DNA of 64,000 bases from Rubrivivax sp. (GTDB lineage Bacteria; Pseudomonadota; Gammaproteobacteria; Burkholderiales; Burkholderiaceae_C). Below are positions 35,755 to 43,166 of the stretch, piece after piece (position 1 is the stretch's first letter; each line of letters starts with the position of its first letter). The notes under the pieces were generated by a model. It ran no database searches and was not told where the DNA came from. It saw nothing but the letters and a program-made list of their open reading frames with translations. A program made the translations under genes and the position numbers. The stretch covers positions 84,504 through 148,503 of the forward strand of contig JAUXRG010000111.1 of the NCBI GenBank assembly GCA_030681795.1, in the 5' to 3' direction.

Positions 35755-37155
35755 ATGGCCGCACCCGCCACCCCCGCCGCGCGCAACACCACCGTCGCCG
35801 CCGACCCCCACGCGCCGCCCATCACGCGCTCGCTGGCGCGCTTCGTCGCCACGCACCCCAGCCGCGGCTGGAGCGACGCCGTCGAGCACGAGGCCCGGCG
35901 CACCTTGCTCAACTGGCTGGGTTGCGCCATCGGTGCGGCGCGGCATGAGTCGACTTCCGCCGCGCTGGCCGCGGTGCAGATGCTGCAGCCCGCGCCGCAG
36001 GCCGCGGTGCTGGGCCGCAGCGAGCGCGTCGACATGGCCAGCGCTGCGTTCGTGAATGGCATCTCATCGCACACCTTCGATTTCGACGACACCCACCTGC
36101 GCACCATCATCCACCCCGCCGGCCCGGTGGCGCCGGCGCTGCTGGCGCTGGCCGAGCACACCGGCGCCTCGGGGCGGGCGCTGATCGACGCGCTGGTGTT
36201 GGGCGTGGATGTCTCCTGCCGCATGGGCAACGTGGTCTACCCCGATCACTACGACCGCGGCTGGCACATCACCGGCTCCACCGGCGGGCTGGGCGCGGCG
36301 GCCGGCTGCGCGCGGTTGCTCGGGCTTTCGGAGCAGCAAACCCTGATGGCCATCGGCATTGCGGCCTCGCAGCCGGTGGGCCTGCGCGAGCAGTTCGGCA
36401 CCATGAGCAAACCGCTGCACCCGGGCGCGGCGGCGCGCGTGGGCCTGATGGCCGCGTTGATGGCCCGGCACGGCTTCACCGCCAGCCCGCGCGCGCTCGA
36501 AGCGCCGCGCGGCTGGGCCCAGGTGGTGTCGACCAAGTGCGATTGGGCCGAGGCCACCGACCAGCTCGGCGAGCGCTTCGAGATCGCCTTCAACACCTAC
36601 AAGCCCTTCGCCTGCGGCATCGTCATCCACCCCGCCATCGAGGCCTGCGCGCAGATGCGCGAGCAGGGCATCGCGGCGGCGCAGGTCGAACGCATCGAAC
36701 TCGAGGTGCACCCGCTGGTGCTGGAACTCTGCGGCAGGAAGGAACCGGCCGACGGCCTGCAGGCCAAATTCAGCGTCTACCACGGCTGCGCCGCGGGGCT
36801 CATCTTTGGCTGCGCCGGCGAGGCCGAGTTCGCCGACGCCGTGGTCACGCGCGAAGACATGGCGGCGCTGCGCCGCAAGGTGGCGGCCCGCGTGGGCCAG
36901 GGCATTGCCGAAGACGCCGTGCACGCCGTGGCCACGCTCACCGACGGGCGGCGCGTGGTGGTGGACATAGAGCACGCGGTCGGATCAGCCCAGCGGCCGA
37001 TCAGCGACGCGGCGCTCGCCGCCAAATTCCACGCCCTGGTCACGCCCGTGCTGGGTGCGGCGCGCAGCGCGCAGATCGCCGCCGCTTGCGCCGAAGTGGC
37101 CAGCGCGCCGGACGTGCGCCATTTGGTGGCTCTGGCTCAACCGGCCGCGGCCTGA
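35755..37155 (+). CDS. MmgE/PrpD family protein
   Basis: 466 aa. MmgE/PrpD superfamily, which includes 2-methylcitrate dehydratase, cis-aconitate decarboxylase and itaconate-related enzymes. The family substrate-pocket segment HTFDFDDTHLRTIIHP is present, as are GSTGGLGAAAG, the helical KPLHPGAAARVG and the C-terminal YKPFACGIVIHP. Ribosome site AAGGAA lies 8 nt upstream. It is the last gene of the plus-strand cluster, paired with Bug receptors and opposite an FAH protein, which suggests breakdown of a branched di- or tricarboxylic acid. The exact reaction is not predictable. Confidence 0.85.
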   Translation: MAAPATPAARNTTVAADPHAPPITRSLARFVATHPSRGWSDAVEHEARRTLLNWLGCAIGAARHESTSAALAAVQMLQPAPQAAVLGRSERVDMASAAFVNGISSHTFDFDDTHLRTIIHPAGPVAPALLALAEHTGASGRALIDALVLGVDVSCRMGNVVYPDHYDRGWHITGSTGGLGAAAGCARLLGLSEQQTLMAIGIAASQPVGLREQFGTMSKPLHPGAAARVGLMAALMARHGFTASPRALEAPRGWAQVVSTKCDWAEATDQLGERFEIAFNTYKPFACGIVIHPAIEACAQMREQGIAAAQVERIELEVHPLVLELCGRKEPADGLQAKFSVYHGCAAGLIFGCAGEAEFADAVVTREDMAALRRKVAARVGQGIAEDAVHAVATLTDGRRVVVDIEHAVGSAQRPISDAALAAKFHALVTPVLGAARSAQIAAACAEVASAPDVRHLVALAQPAAA

Positions 37156-37164
37156 ACCGTTCAG

Positions 37165-37192
37165 GCCCGGCCCAGTCAAGCGCGGGCCGGGC
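37165..37192. terminator. Bidirectional hairpin between convergent prpD-like and fmdB genes
   Basis: Perfect 9-bp stem GCCCGGCCC/GGGCCGGGC with a 10-nt loop, in the 45-nt gap between convergent genes. No T-tract follows on either strand. Confidence 0.5.
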
Positions 37193-37200
37193 GGGCCGCG

Positions 37201-37419
37201 TCAGTTGAACCCGCAGGTGCCGCCCGGCATGCAGCAAGCGCCGCAGGCGGGCGCCGACGCGGGCGCGGCCTGCGCGGCCGCGTCGGCGGTGGCAAAGACC
37301 GAGAGCATCTTCTCGAGGTCCTTCGACTGGCAATTCGGGCAGGCCGGGACGGTGTCCGAGCGCACAAGCATTTCGAACTTGCGCCCGCACTCGTGGCACG
37401 CATATTCGTAGATCGGCAT
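37201..37419 (-). CDS. FmdB family zinc ribbon protein
   Basis: 72 aa. Begins MPIYEYAC, with the two zinc-knuckle pairs CHEC and CPNC of the FmdB (CxxC_CxxC_SSSS) family. The C-terminus is Ala/Cys-rich (CGACC, CGFN). A strong AGAAGGAG ribosome site precedes the ATG. Function in bacteria is not settled. In many betaproteobacteria it sits beside aspS, which is not the case here. Confidence 0.88.
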   Translation of the reverse strand: MPIYEYACHECGRKFEMLVRSDTVPACPNCQSKDLEKMLSVFATADAAAQAAPASAPACGACCMPGGTCGFN

Positions 37420-37481
37420 GAAGTGCTCCTTCTATGGCCTGCATTGTGCCCTGGGTGAAACGGCCGACGGGACGGGTCGGC

Positions 37482-38105
37482 TCAGCGAATCAGCACCCGC
37501 GCGCCCGAGAGGATGTAAGCCCCCAGGGCGATGAGGACGATGGGCAGGGCCACATGGCCGTAGCGCTGGATCGCGCCACCCAGGAGCCGGTGGTTGACGA
37601 GCGAGCGGCCGAGGGCACACCAAACGCCCGTCATGACCGCAAACGTGAGCGCATAGAGGGCGATGGTTTCGATGGCGCTGGCGAATAGCGGCACATAGAC
37701 GCCGATATTGTCGCCACCGTTGGCGACGGTGACGCTGGCAATGGCCAGCACCTGGGAGCCCAGCCCCCGTTCGGCCTTGTGCTCCTGGTTCTGGATGCGA
37801 TGCGCTTCACCGCCGCCTTGCTCGTCGAAGGTCTCCGTGCGCAAGGCCCACAGCCGACTCAGCCCCATGAGCAACGGCACGGCGCCCAGCAGGGCGACCC
37901 ATCCCGCAGGCAGCGCCAGTGCGAACAGCGCGGCCAGGGCGCTTGCGAGCACCAGCGCGCCTATCCCCAGGTACTGCCCCACGACGATGGAGCGATGGCG
38001 CAGTCGCGGATCGGCAAAAAAGGCCGCGAGCAGAAAGATGTCATCGAGGTTGGTCGCGACGAATACCGCGGCGGCCATGCCCAGGTCGGACAGCAGTGCA
38101 CTCAT
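37482..38105 (-). CDS. CadD-like cadmium resistance transporter
   Basis: 207 aa with five or six hydrophobic helices. The two family motifs are seen: ATNLDDIFLL near the N-terminus and NGGDNIGVYVP in the fifth helix. Both carry acidic residues that could bind divalent cations. Homologues of this family confer cadmium or related-metal resistance; the native ion here is unknown. Start ATG at 38105; 56 upstream in-frame residues overlap the phosphomannomutase promoter and were discarded. No metal-responsive regulator is adjacent. Confidence 0.7.
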   Translation of the reverse strand: MSALLSDLGMAAAVFVATNLDDIFLLAAFFADPRLRHRSIVVGQYLGIGALVLASALAALFALALPAGWVALLGAVPLLMGLSRLWALRTETFDEQGGGEAHRIQNQEHKAERGLGSQVLAIASVTVANGGDNIGVYVPLFASAIETIALYALTFAVMTGVWCALGRSLVNHRLLGGAIQRYGHVALPIVLIALGAYILSGARVLIR

Positions 38106-38215
38106 GCGTGCGCAGTCTCTTGCCGTCGGGAGGTACAGGCCATGGGCAAATCTAGCATCAGAGTGCACCTGGGCCCGGGCGTACGCAAGAGCAGGGTGGC
38201 GCCGCGGCCGCTGCC

Positions 38216-38221
38216 TACAAT
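38216..38221 (+). promoter_or_regulatory. Candidate -10 for phosphomannomutase
   Basis: TACAAT (5 of 6 consensus bases) gives a start near 38228 and a 20-nt leader before the ATG at 38248. No good -35 is evident. The 142-nt gap holds nothing else recognisable. Confidence 0.4.
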
Positions 38222-38247
38222 TGCACCCGCATCCACACGGGCTTCCC

Positions 38248-39651
38248 ATGCAAATCGATCCCACCATCTTCAAGGCCTACGACATCCGCGGCATCGTCGG
38301 CAAGAATATCGACGAGACCTTCGCCGAGCACCTGGGCCGGGCCTTCGGTTCCGAGGCGGTGGCCGCCGGCGAGGGTGCCGTGGCGGTGGGCCGCGACGGC
38401 CGGCTGTCGGGCCCCGGCCTGGTGGTTGCGCTGATCCGCGGCCTGGTTTCCACCGGGCTGGACGTGGTCGACCTCGGCCCCGTCACCACCCCCATGCTGT
38501 ACTACGTGGCGGCCACGCGCGGCAAACATGGCTGCAGCAGCGGCATCCAGGTCACGGGCAGCCACAACCCGAAGGACTACAACGGCTTCAAGATGGTGAT
38601 GAGCGGGCGCGCCATCTACGGCGACGACATCCAGAAGCTGCGCACTCGCATCGAGGCCGAGAACTACCTGCGCAAGCGCGGCCGCAGTGCACGCATGGAC
38701 ATCAGCGCGGAATACCGCCAGCGCATCACCAGCGACTGCAAGCTGGCGCGGCCCATGAAGATCGTCGTCGATTCGGGCAACGGCATCCCCGGCGCCAGCT
38801 CGCCGGGCATCCTGCGCGCCCTGGGCTGCGAGGTCATCGACCTCTACAGCAAGGTCGACGGCGACTTCCCCAACCACCACCCGGACCCGAGCAAGCCCGA
38901 GAACCTGGCCGACCTCATCAAGGTCGTGCACGCCACGGGCGCCGAGCTCGGCCTGGCTTTCGACGGCGACGGCGACCGCCTGGGCGTGGTCACGCAGGGC
39001 GGCAACATCATCTACCCCGACCGCCAGCTGATGTTCTTCGCCCGCGACATCCTCAAGCGCCACAAGGGGGCGACCATCGTCTTCGACGTGAAGTGCTCGC
39101 AGCGCCTGCCCGTGGCCATCAAGCAGGCCGGCGGCGTGCCGCTGATGTGGAAGACCGGGCACTCGCTGATCAAGGCCAAGCTCAAGGAGACCGGCGCGCC
39201 ATTCGCCGGTGAGATGAGCGGCCACCTCTTCTTCGGCGAGCGTTGGTACGGCTTCGACGACGCCACCTACACCGCGGCGCGGCTGCTCGAGATCCTCTCG
39301 CGCACCGACGACGCGAGCGCCATGCTCGACGCCCTGCCCACCAGCTTCTCCACGCCCGAACTCAACGTGCCCTGCGCCGAAGGCGAGCACCACCGCGTGG
39401 TGGCCGAGCTGCTGGTGCGCGCGGCCGACGGGCGTCTGAAGTTCCCGGGCGGCGAGATGGTCACCATCGACGGCCTGCGCGTGGACTATGCGGACGGCTT
39501 CGGGCTCGTGCGCGCCAGCAACACCACGCCGGTGCTGGTGCTGCGCTTCGAGGGCCATACGGACGCGGCGCTGCAGCGCATCGAGGGCGAGTTCATGGCC
39601 GCGCTGCGCAGCGTCAAGCCCGACGCCGAGGTGACTGCTTCGGCGCATTGA
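38248..39651 (+). CDS. Phosphomannomutase/phosphoglucomutase (AlgC-type)
   Basis: 467 aa. Interconverts hexose-1- and hexose-6-phosphates for LPS and exopolysaccharide precursors. Four-domain alpha-D-phosphohexomutase: catalytic phosphoserine Ser105 in TGSHNP, metal loop DGDGDR (239-244), sugar-ring motif GEMSGH and C-terminal phosphate-binding RASNTTP. The start MQIDPTIFKAYDIRG at 38248 is canonical. Upstream in-frame sequence for 180 codons lies over the CadD gene and is rejected. It is followed after 2 nt by waaA, consistent with a surface-polysaccharide operon. Confidence 0.93.
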   Translation: MQIDPTIFKAYDIRGIVGKNIDETFAEHLGRAFGSEAVAAGEGAVAVGRDGRLSGPGLVVALIRGLVSTGLDVVDLGPVTTPMLYYVAATRGKHGCSSGIQVTGSHNPKDYNGFKMVMSGRAIYGDDIQKLRTRIEAENYLRKRGRSARMDISAEYRQRITSDCKLARPMKIVVDSGNGIPGASSPGILRALGCEVIDLYSKVDGDFPNHHPDPSKPENLADLIKVVHATGAELGLAFDGDGDRLGVVTQGGNIIYPDRQLMFFARDILKRHKGATIVFDVKCSQRLPVAIKQAGGVPLMWKTGHSLIKAKLKETGAPFAGEMSGHLFFGERWYGFDDATYTAARLLEILSRTDDASAMLDALPTSFSTPELNVPCAEGEHHRVVAELLVRAADGRLKFPGGEMVTIDGLRVDYADGFGLVRASNTTPVLVLRFEGHTDAALQRIEGEFMAALRSVKPDAEVTASAH

Positions 39652-39653
39652 GG

Positions 39654-40964
39654 GTGAACCCCGCCGCGGCACGCGCCGCGTATTCGTGGCTGTTGCGCCT
39701 GGCGCTGCCGCTGTACTTCGCGCGGCTGTGGTGGCGCGGCCGGCGTGAACCGCTATATCGGCAGCATTGGGGCGAGCGGCTGGGCGCATTCAGCGGCCCG
39801 GTGCGCACGGGGCGCCTGTGGCTGCACGCCGTGTCCCTGGGCGAGACGCAGGCCGCGGCGGCGCTGGTGCAGGCCTTGCGCGAGCAGCAGCCGGGCCTGG
39901 CCCTGCTGCTCACGCACGGCACGGCCACCGGCCGCGAGGCCGGCCGCGCCCTGCTGCGCGAGGACGATGCCCAAGCCTGGCTGCCCTACGACACACCGGG
40001 CGCCGTGCGCCGCTTCCTGCGCACCCACCGGCCGGCCGTGGGCGTATTGATGGAAACCGAGGTCTGGCCCAATCTGCTGCATGCGGCGCGCGCCGCCGGC
40101 GTGCCCACGGTGCTGGCCAACGCCCGGCTGTCGGCGCGCAGCCTGGTCAAGGGGGAGCGCCTGGCCGCCTTGATGCGCCCGGCCGCGGCCTCGATCGCCC
40201 GCGTGCTGGCGCAGACCGAGGCCGATGCGCAGCGCCTGCGGGCGGCCGGCGCCGGCCCCGTCGAGGTCATGGGCAACCTCAAGTACGACGTCGCGCCGCC
40301 ACCTGATCTGTTGGCCCGCGGCCGCCAGTGGCGCGAGGCGCTGGCGCGCCCGGTGGTGCTGGCCGCGAGCACGCGTGAGGGTGAGGAAGAGCCTCTGCTG
40401 CGCGCCTGGAGTGGCCTGCCCTTGCCGCGGCCGCTGCTGCTGCTGGTGCCGCGCCACCCGCAGCGCTTCGACGAGGTGGCGACGATGATCGCCGGCTGCG
40501 GCCTCGTCGCGCTGCGCCGCAGCGCCTGGGGTGAGGCGCCGCCTGCGCACGCCGGCCAGGCCGATGTCTGGCTCGGCGACACGATGGGCGAGATGCCGCT
40601 GTACTACGCCGCGGCCGATGTGGCGCTGCTCGGCGGCAGCTTCGCGCCCCTGGGCGGCCACAACCTCATCGAGGCGGCGGCCTGCGGCTGCCCGCTGCTG
40701 CTGGGGCCGCACACCTTCAACTTCGCGCAGGCCGCCGAGCTCTCGCTGGCCGCCGGCGCGGCCGAGCGCTTGCCGGGAATCGAGGCGGCCGTGCGGCGCG
40801 CCGCCGAGCTGGTGCGGGGCAGCGAACTCGCCGCGGGGTCGGCCCGCGCGCAGGCCTTTGCCGCCCAGCACCGCGGGGCGGCCACGCGCATGGCGCAGGC
40901 GGTGCTGGCGCTGCGGTCTACTTCGCCAGCAGCCGGTTCACCGCCTGGACGTCAAGTTCGGTGA
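39654..40964 (+). CDS. waaA: 3-deoxy-D-manno-octulosonic acid (Kdo) transferase
   Basis: 436 aa from GTG at 39654, 2 nt after the mutase stop. Adds Kdo residues to lipid IVA at the inner membrane's cytosolic face. An N-terminal anchor helix, the glycosyltransferase-30 motif HAVSLGE with catalytic Glu64, the acceptor motif METEVWPN, KYD and the C-terminal GGSFAPLGGHNLIEAAACG motif are readable. The last 47 nt overlap the convergent tolC gene, so the C-terminal SPAAGSPPGRQVR tail is encoded antisense to the tolC 3' end. Confidence 0.92.
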   Translation: MNPAAARAAYSWLLRLALPLYFARLWWRGRREPLYRQHWGERLGAFSGPVRTGRLWLHAVSLGETQAAAALVQALREQQPGLALLLTHGTATGREAGRALLREDDAQAWLPYDTPGAVRRFLRTHRPAVGVLMETEVWPNLLHAARAAGVPTVLANARLSARSLVKGERLAALMRPAAASIARVLAQTEADAQRLRAAGAGPVEVMGNLKYDVAPPPDLLARGRQWREALARPVVLAASTREGEEEPLLRAWSGLPLPRPLLLLVPRHPQRFDEVATMIAGCGLVALRRSAWGEAPPAHAGQADVWLGDTMGEMPLYYAAADVALLGGSFAPLGGHNLIEAAACGCPLLLGPHTFNFAQAAELSLAAGAAERLPGIEAAVRRAAELVRGSELAAGSARAQAFAAQHRGAATRMAQAVLALRSTSPAAGSPPGRQVR

Positions 40965-42249
40965 GCTGGCCGGAAGCCTGGCGCAGCCTCAGGCCGCCCA
41001 TCATCACGTCGTAGCGCGCCTTGGCGAGGTCGCGCTGGGTGGTGAAGAGCTGGGTCTGGGCGTTGAGCACGTCCAGGTTGACGCGCACGCCGACCTTGTA
41101 GCCGAGCTGCGTGGCTTCCAGTGCCAGCTTGGACGAAGCCTCGGCGGCTTCCAGCGCCTTGACCTGCGCCTGCCCCGACTGCACGCCGAAGTAAGCCACG
41201 CGCGTGCCCTGGGCCACGGCACGGCGCGCGGCTTCGAGGTCGTTGCGCGACTTCTCTTCCAGCGCCAGGGTTTCCTTGAGCCGGTTCTGCGTCGCGCCGC
41301 CGGTATACAGCGGCCAGTTCATCTGCACGCCGACGGTGGCGGTGGTGGTCGTGCCCGGGGCCAGCACGGCGCTGCCGCGCGAGTTGGACCCCCCCAGCGA
41401 GGCGATGGCATCGACGGTGGGCAGTTCGGCGGCGCGCGACTTGCCGGTTTCGAGCTGGGCCACGTCCAGCCCGATGCGGGCGCGCCGCACGCTGGGGTGC
41501 TGCTGGTCGGCCACGGTGACCCATTCCTCGGCGTTGGCGGGCGCCGGCGCGGGCAGGACCACCGGCACCAGCAAGGGCTTGGGGGCCGCGCCACTGCGGC
41601 CGACCAGCGTGTCCAGTGCGATGCGCTTGGTGCGCAGGTCGTTCTCGGCGGCCAGCTCCTGCGCCGTGGCGAGGTCGAATCGGGCCTGCGCTTCGCGCGT
41701 GTCGGTGATGGTGGCGGTGCCGACTTCGAAGTTGCGCTTGGCCGATGCCAGCTGTTCGGTGATGGCGGTCTTGCTGGCGCGCGTGGTGCCCAGCGCGTCC
41801 TGCGAGGCCAGCACATCGAAATAGGCCTGCGAGAGGCGGAGGATCAGGTCCTGCTCGGCGCTTTCCAGATCGGCCTGCGCCGACACCAGCGCCTTGCGCG
41901 CCTGCTGCACGCTCAGACCGCTGGCGCGGTTGAACAGCGGGTATTTGCCGTTGAGCGAGGCCCCGACGGTGTCGGCGCCCACCGAGCCCATGAGTGGCAG
42001 GTCGGACTGGGAGCTGGTGGCCGAGGCCGCGGCGGCTAGCGTTGGCCGCAGCAGCGCCTCGCTCTGCGCGGCCCGGTGCTCGGCCGCTTGCGCGTTGGCG
42101 CGGGCGGCCAGGAAGGTGGCGTCGAAGACGCGGGCGGCCTCGTAGAGGTCCTGCAGGCTTTGCGCGAAGGCGAAGCCGGGCAGAGCCGCCAGCAGGGCGG
42201 CCAGGGCGGTCAGGGCGGGCCGGAGCCGGCGGGTTGGGTTCGATCGCAT
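40918..42249 (-). CDS. tolC: TolC family outer membrane efflux protein
   Basis: 443 aa. Outer-membrane channel component of type I secretion or RND efflux. Signal peptide (ALLAALPGFAFAQ), then the two tandem OEP repeats with coiled-coil helices and beta strands; the outer-membrane protein ends ...LDVQAVNRLLAK. Ribosome site AAGGA lies before ATG at 42249. It is 187 nt downstream of pcm and probably in the same transcript as the RND pump. The gene is convergent with, and overlaps, waaA by 47 nt. Confidence 0.9.
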   Translation of the reverse strand: MRSNPTRRLRPALTALAALLAALPGFAFAQSLQDLYEAARVFDATFLAARANAQAAEHRAAQSEALLRPTLAAAASATSSQSDLPLMGSVGADTVGASLNGKYPLFNRASGLSVQQARKALVSAQADLESAEQDLILRLSQAYFDVLASQDALGTTRASKTAITEQLASAKRNFEVGTATITDTREAQARFDLATAQELAAENDLRTKRIALDTLVGRSGAAPKPLLVPVVLPAPAPANAEEWVTVADQQHPSVRRARIGLDVAQLETGKSRAAELPTVDAIASLGGSNSRGSAVLAPGTTTTATVGVQMNWPLYTGGATQNRLKETLALEEKSRNDLEAARRAVAQGTRVAYFGVQSGQAQVKALEAAEASSKLALEATQLGYKVGVRVNLDVLNAQTQLFTTQRDLAKARYDVMMGGLRLRQASGQLTELDVQAVNRLLAK

Positions 42250-42436
42250 GCGGGTTCCTTGTATGTTCTTCAGTGGCGCGGCGCGGCAGGGTCGACCGGC
42301 GTCGACCCGACGTGGGCGCCGTTGGTGCCGTTCGCGAGCTTATAGCCCCGCGGGACGCCCGGATGCTGCAGGCATGCGACGACTTGCGCGCCGCAGGCAC
42401 TTTGTGGGCGGGTCAGGGCGACAGGCTGCATGGCGT

Positions 42437-43123
42437 TCAGAAGCGAAATCGGGTGGGCTCGGCGAAACCCTCGAGCCGCGGCGCCACGGTATCGAAGAGG
42501 TCGGCCTCGGACCACGCTGCCTGCCCGACACGCGTGAACAGCCGCGCCCGCATCACGGGCTCGATGCCCACCACGGCGGCGAGGCGGCCGCCGAGCTTGA
42601 GCTGTTCGAGCAGCAAGCGCGGCACCTCGGCCACCGAGCCGGAAAGCAGGATGACGTCGAACGGCGCTTCGCCGGGCAGGCCGCGCGCGCCTTCGGCCGC
42701 GCTCACGTCCAGCACCTGGGCGTTGACCACTCCAGCGCCTTGCAGGTGGTCGCGGGCCTGGTGCGCCAGTTCGGGCCGGCATTCGAGCGTGAAGACCTGC
42801 TGCGCGCGGTGGGCCAGCAAGGCGGCCATGAAGCCCGAGCCGGTGCCGATCTCCAGCACCTTTTCATGGCGCTGCACCTGCAGCTCTTGCAGCAAGCGGG
42901 CTTCGACCTTGGGCTCGAGCATGCAAGGGCCCGCGGTATCGCCAGGCACGCCCTTGTGCAAGAGCGGCACCTGGGTATCGACGAAGGCCATCGCGCGCAG
43001 TCCGTGGGGCACGAAATCCTCGCGCCGCACGCTGGCGAGCAGCGAGAGCACGCCCTGGTCGAGCACTTCCCAGGGGCGGATCTGCTGCTCGATCATGTTG
43101 AAGCGGGCGATTTCGGTGTCCAT
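42437..43123 (-). CDS. pcm: Protein-L-isoaspartate O-methyltransferase
   Basis: 228 aa. SAM-dependent repair enzyme that methylates isoaspartyl residues in damaged proteins. It starts MDTEIARFNMIEQQIRPWEVLD, the betaproteobacterial form, with REDFVP and the SAM loop EIGTGSGF near residue 95. It lies between the RND permease (43 nt upstream) and tolC (187 nt downstream). The leader contains the ATACC-N6-GGTAT repeat 6 nt before the ATG. Active-site detail is limited to the family motifs. Confidence 0.87.
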   Translation of the reverse strand: MDTEIARFNMIEQQIRPWEVLDQGVLSLLASVRREDFVPHGLRAMAFVDTQVPLLHKGVPGDTAGPCMLEPKVEARLLQELQVQRHEKVLEIGTGSGFMAALLAHRAQQVFTLECRPELAHQARDHLQGAGVVNAQVLDVSAAEGARGLPGEAPFDVILLSGSVAEVPRLLLEQLKLGGRLAAVVGIEPVMRARLFTRVGQAAWSEADLFDTVAPRLEGFAEPTRFRF

Positions 43124-43128
43124 CTTGT

Positions 43129-43144
43129 ATACCGTGCAGGGTAT
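43129..43144. promoter_or_regulatory. Inverted repeat just upstream of pcm
   Basis: ATACC-GTGCAG-GGTAT, a 5-bp dyad with a 6-nt spacer, ends 6 nt before the pcm ATG. It could be an operator overlapping the ribosome site or a small RNA hairpin. Short enough to be chance. Confidence 0.3.
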
Positions 43145-43166
43145 CAGATTCCGGATGGCCGCGATT

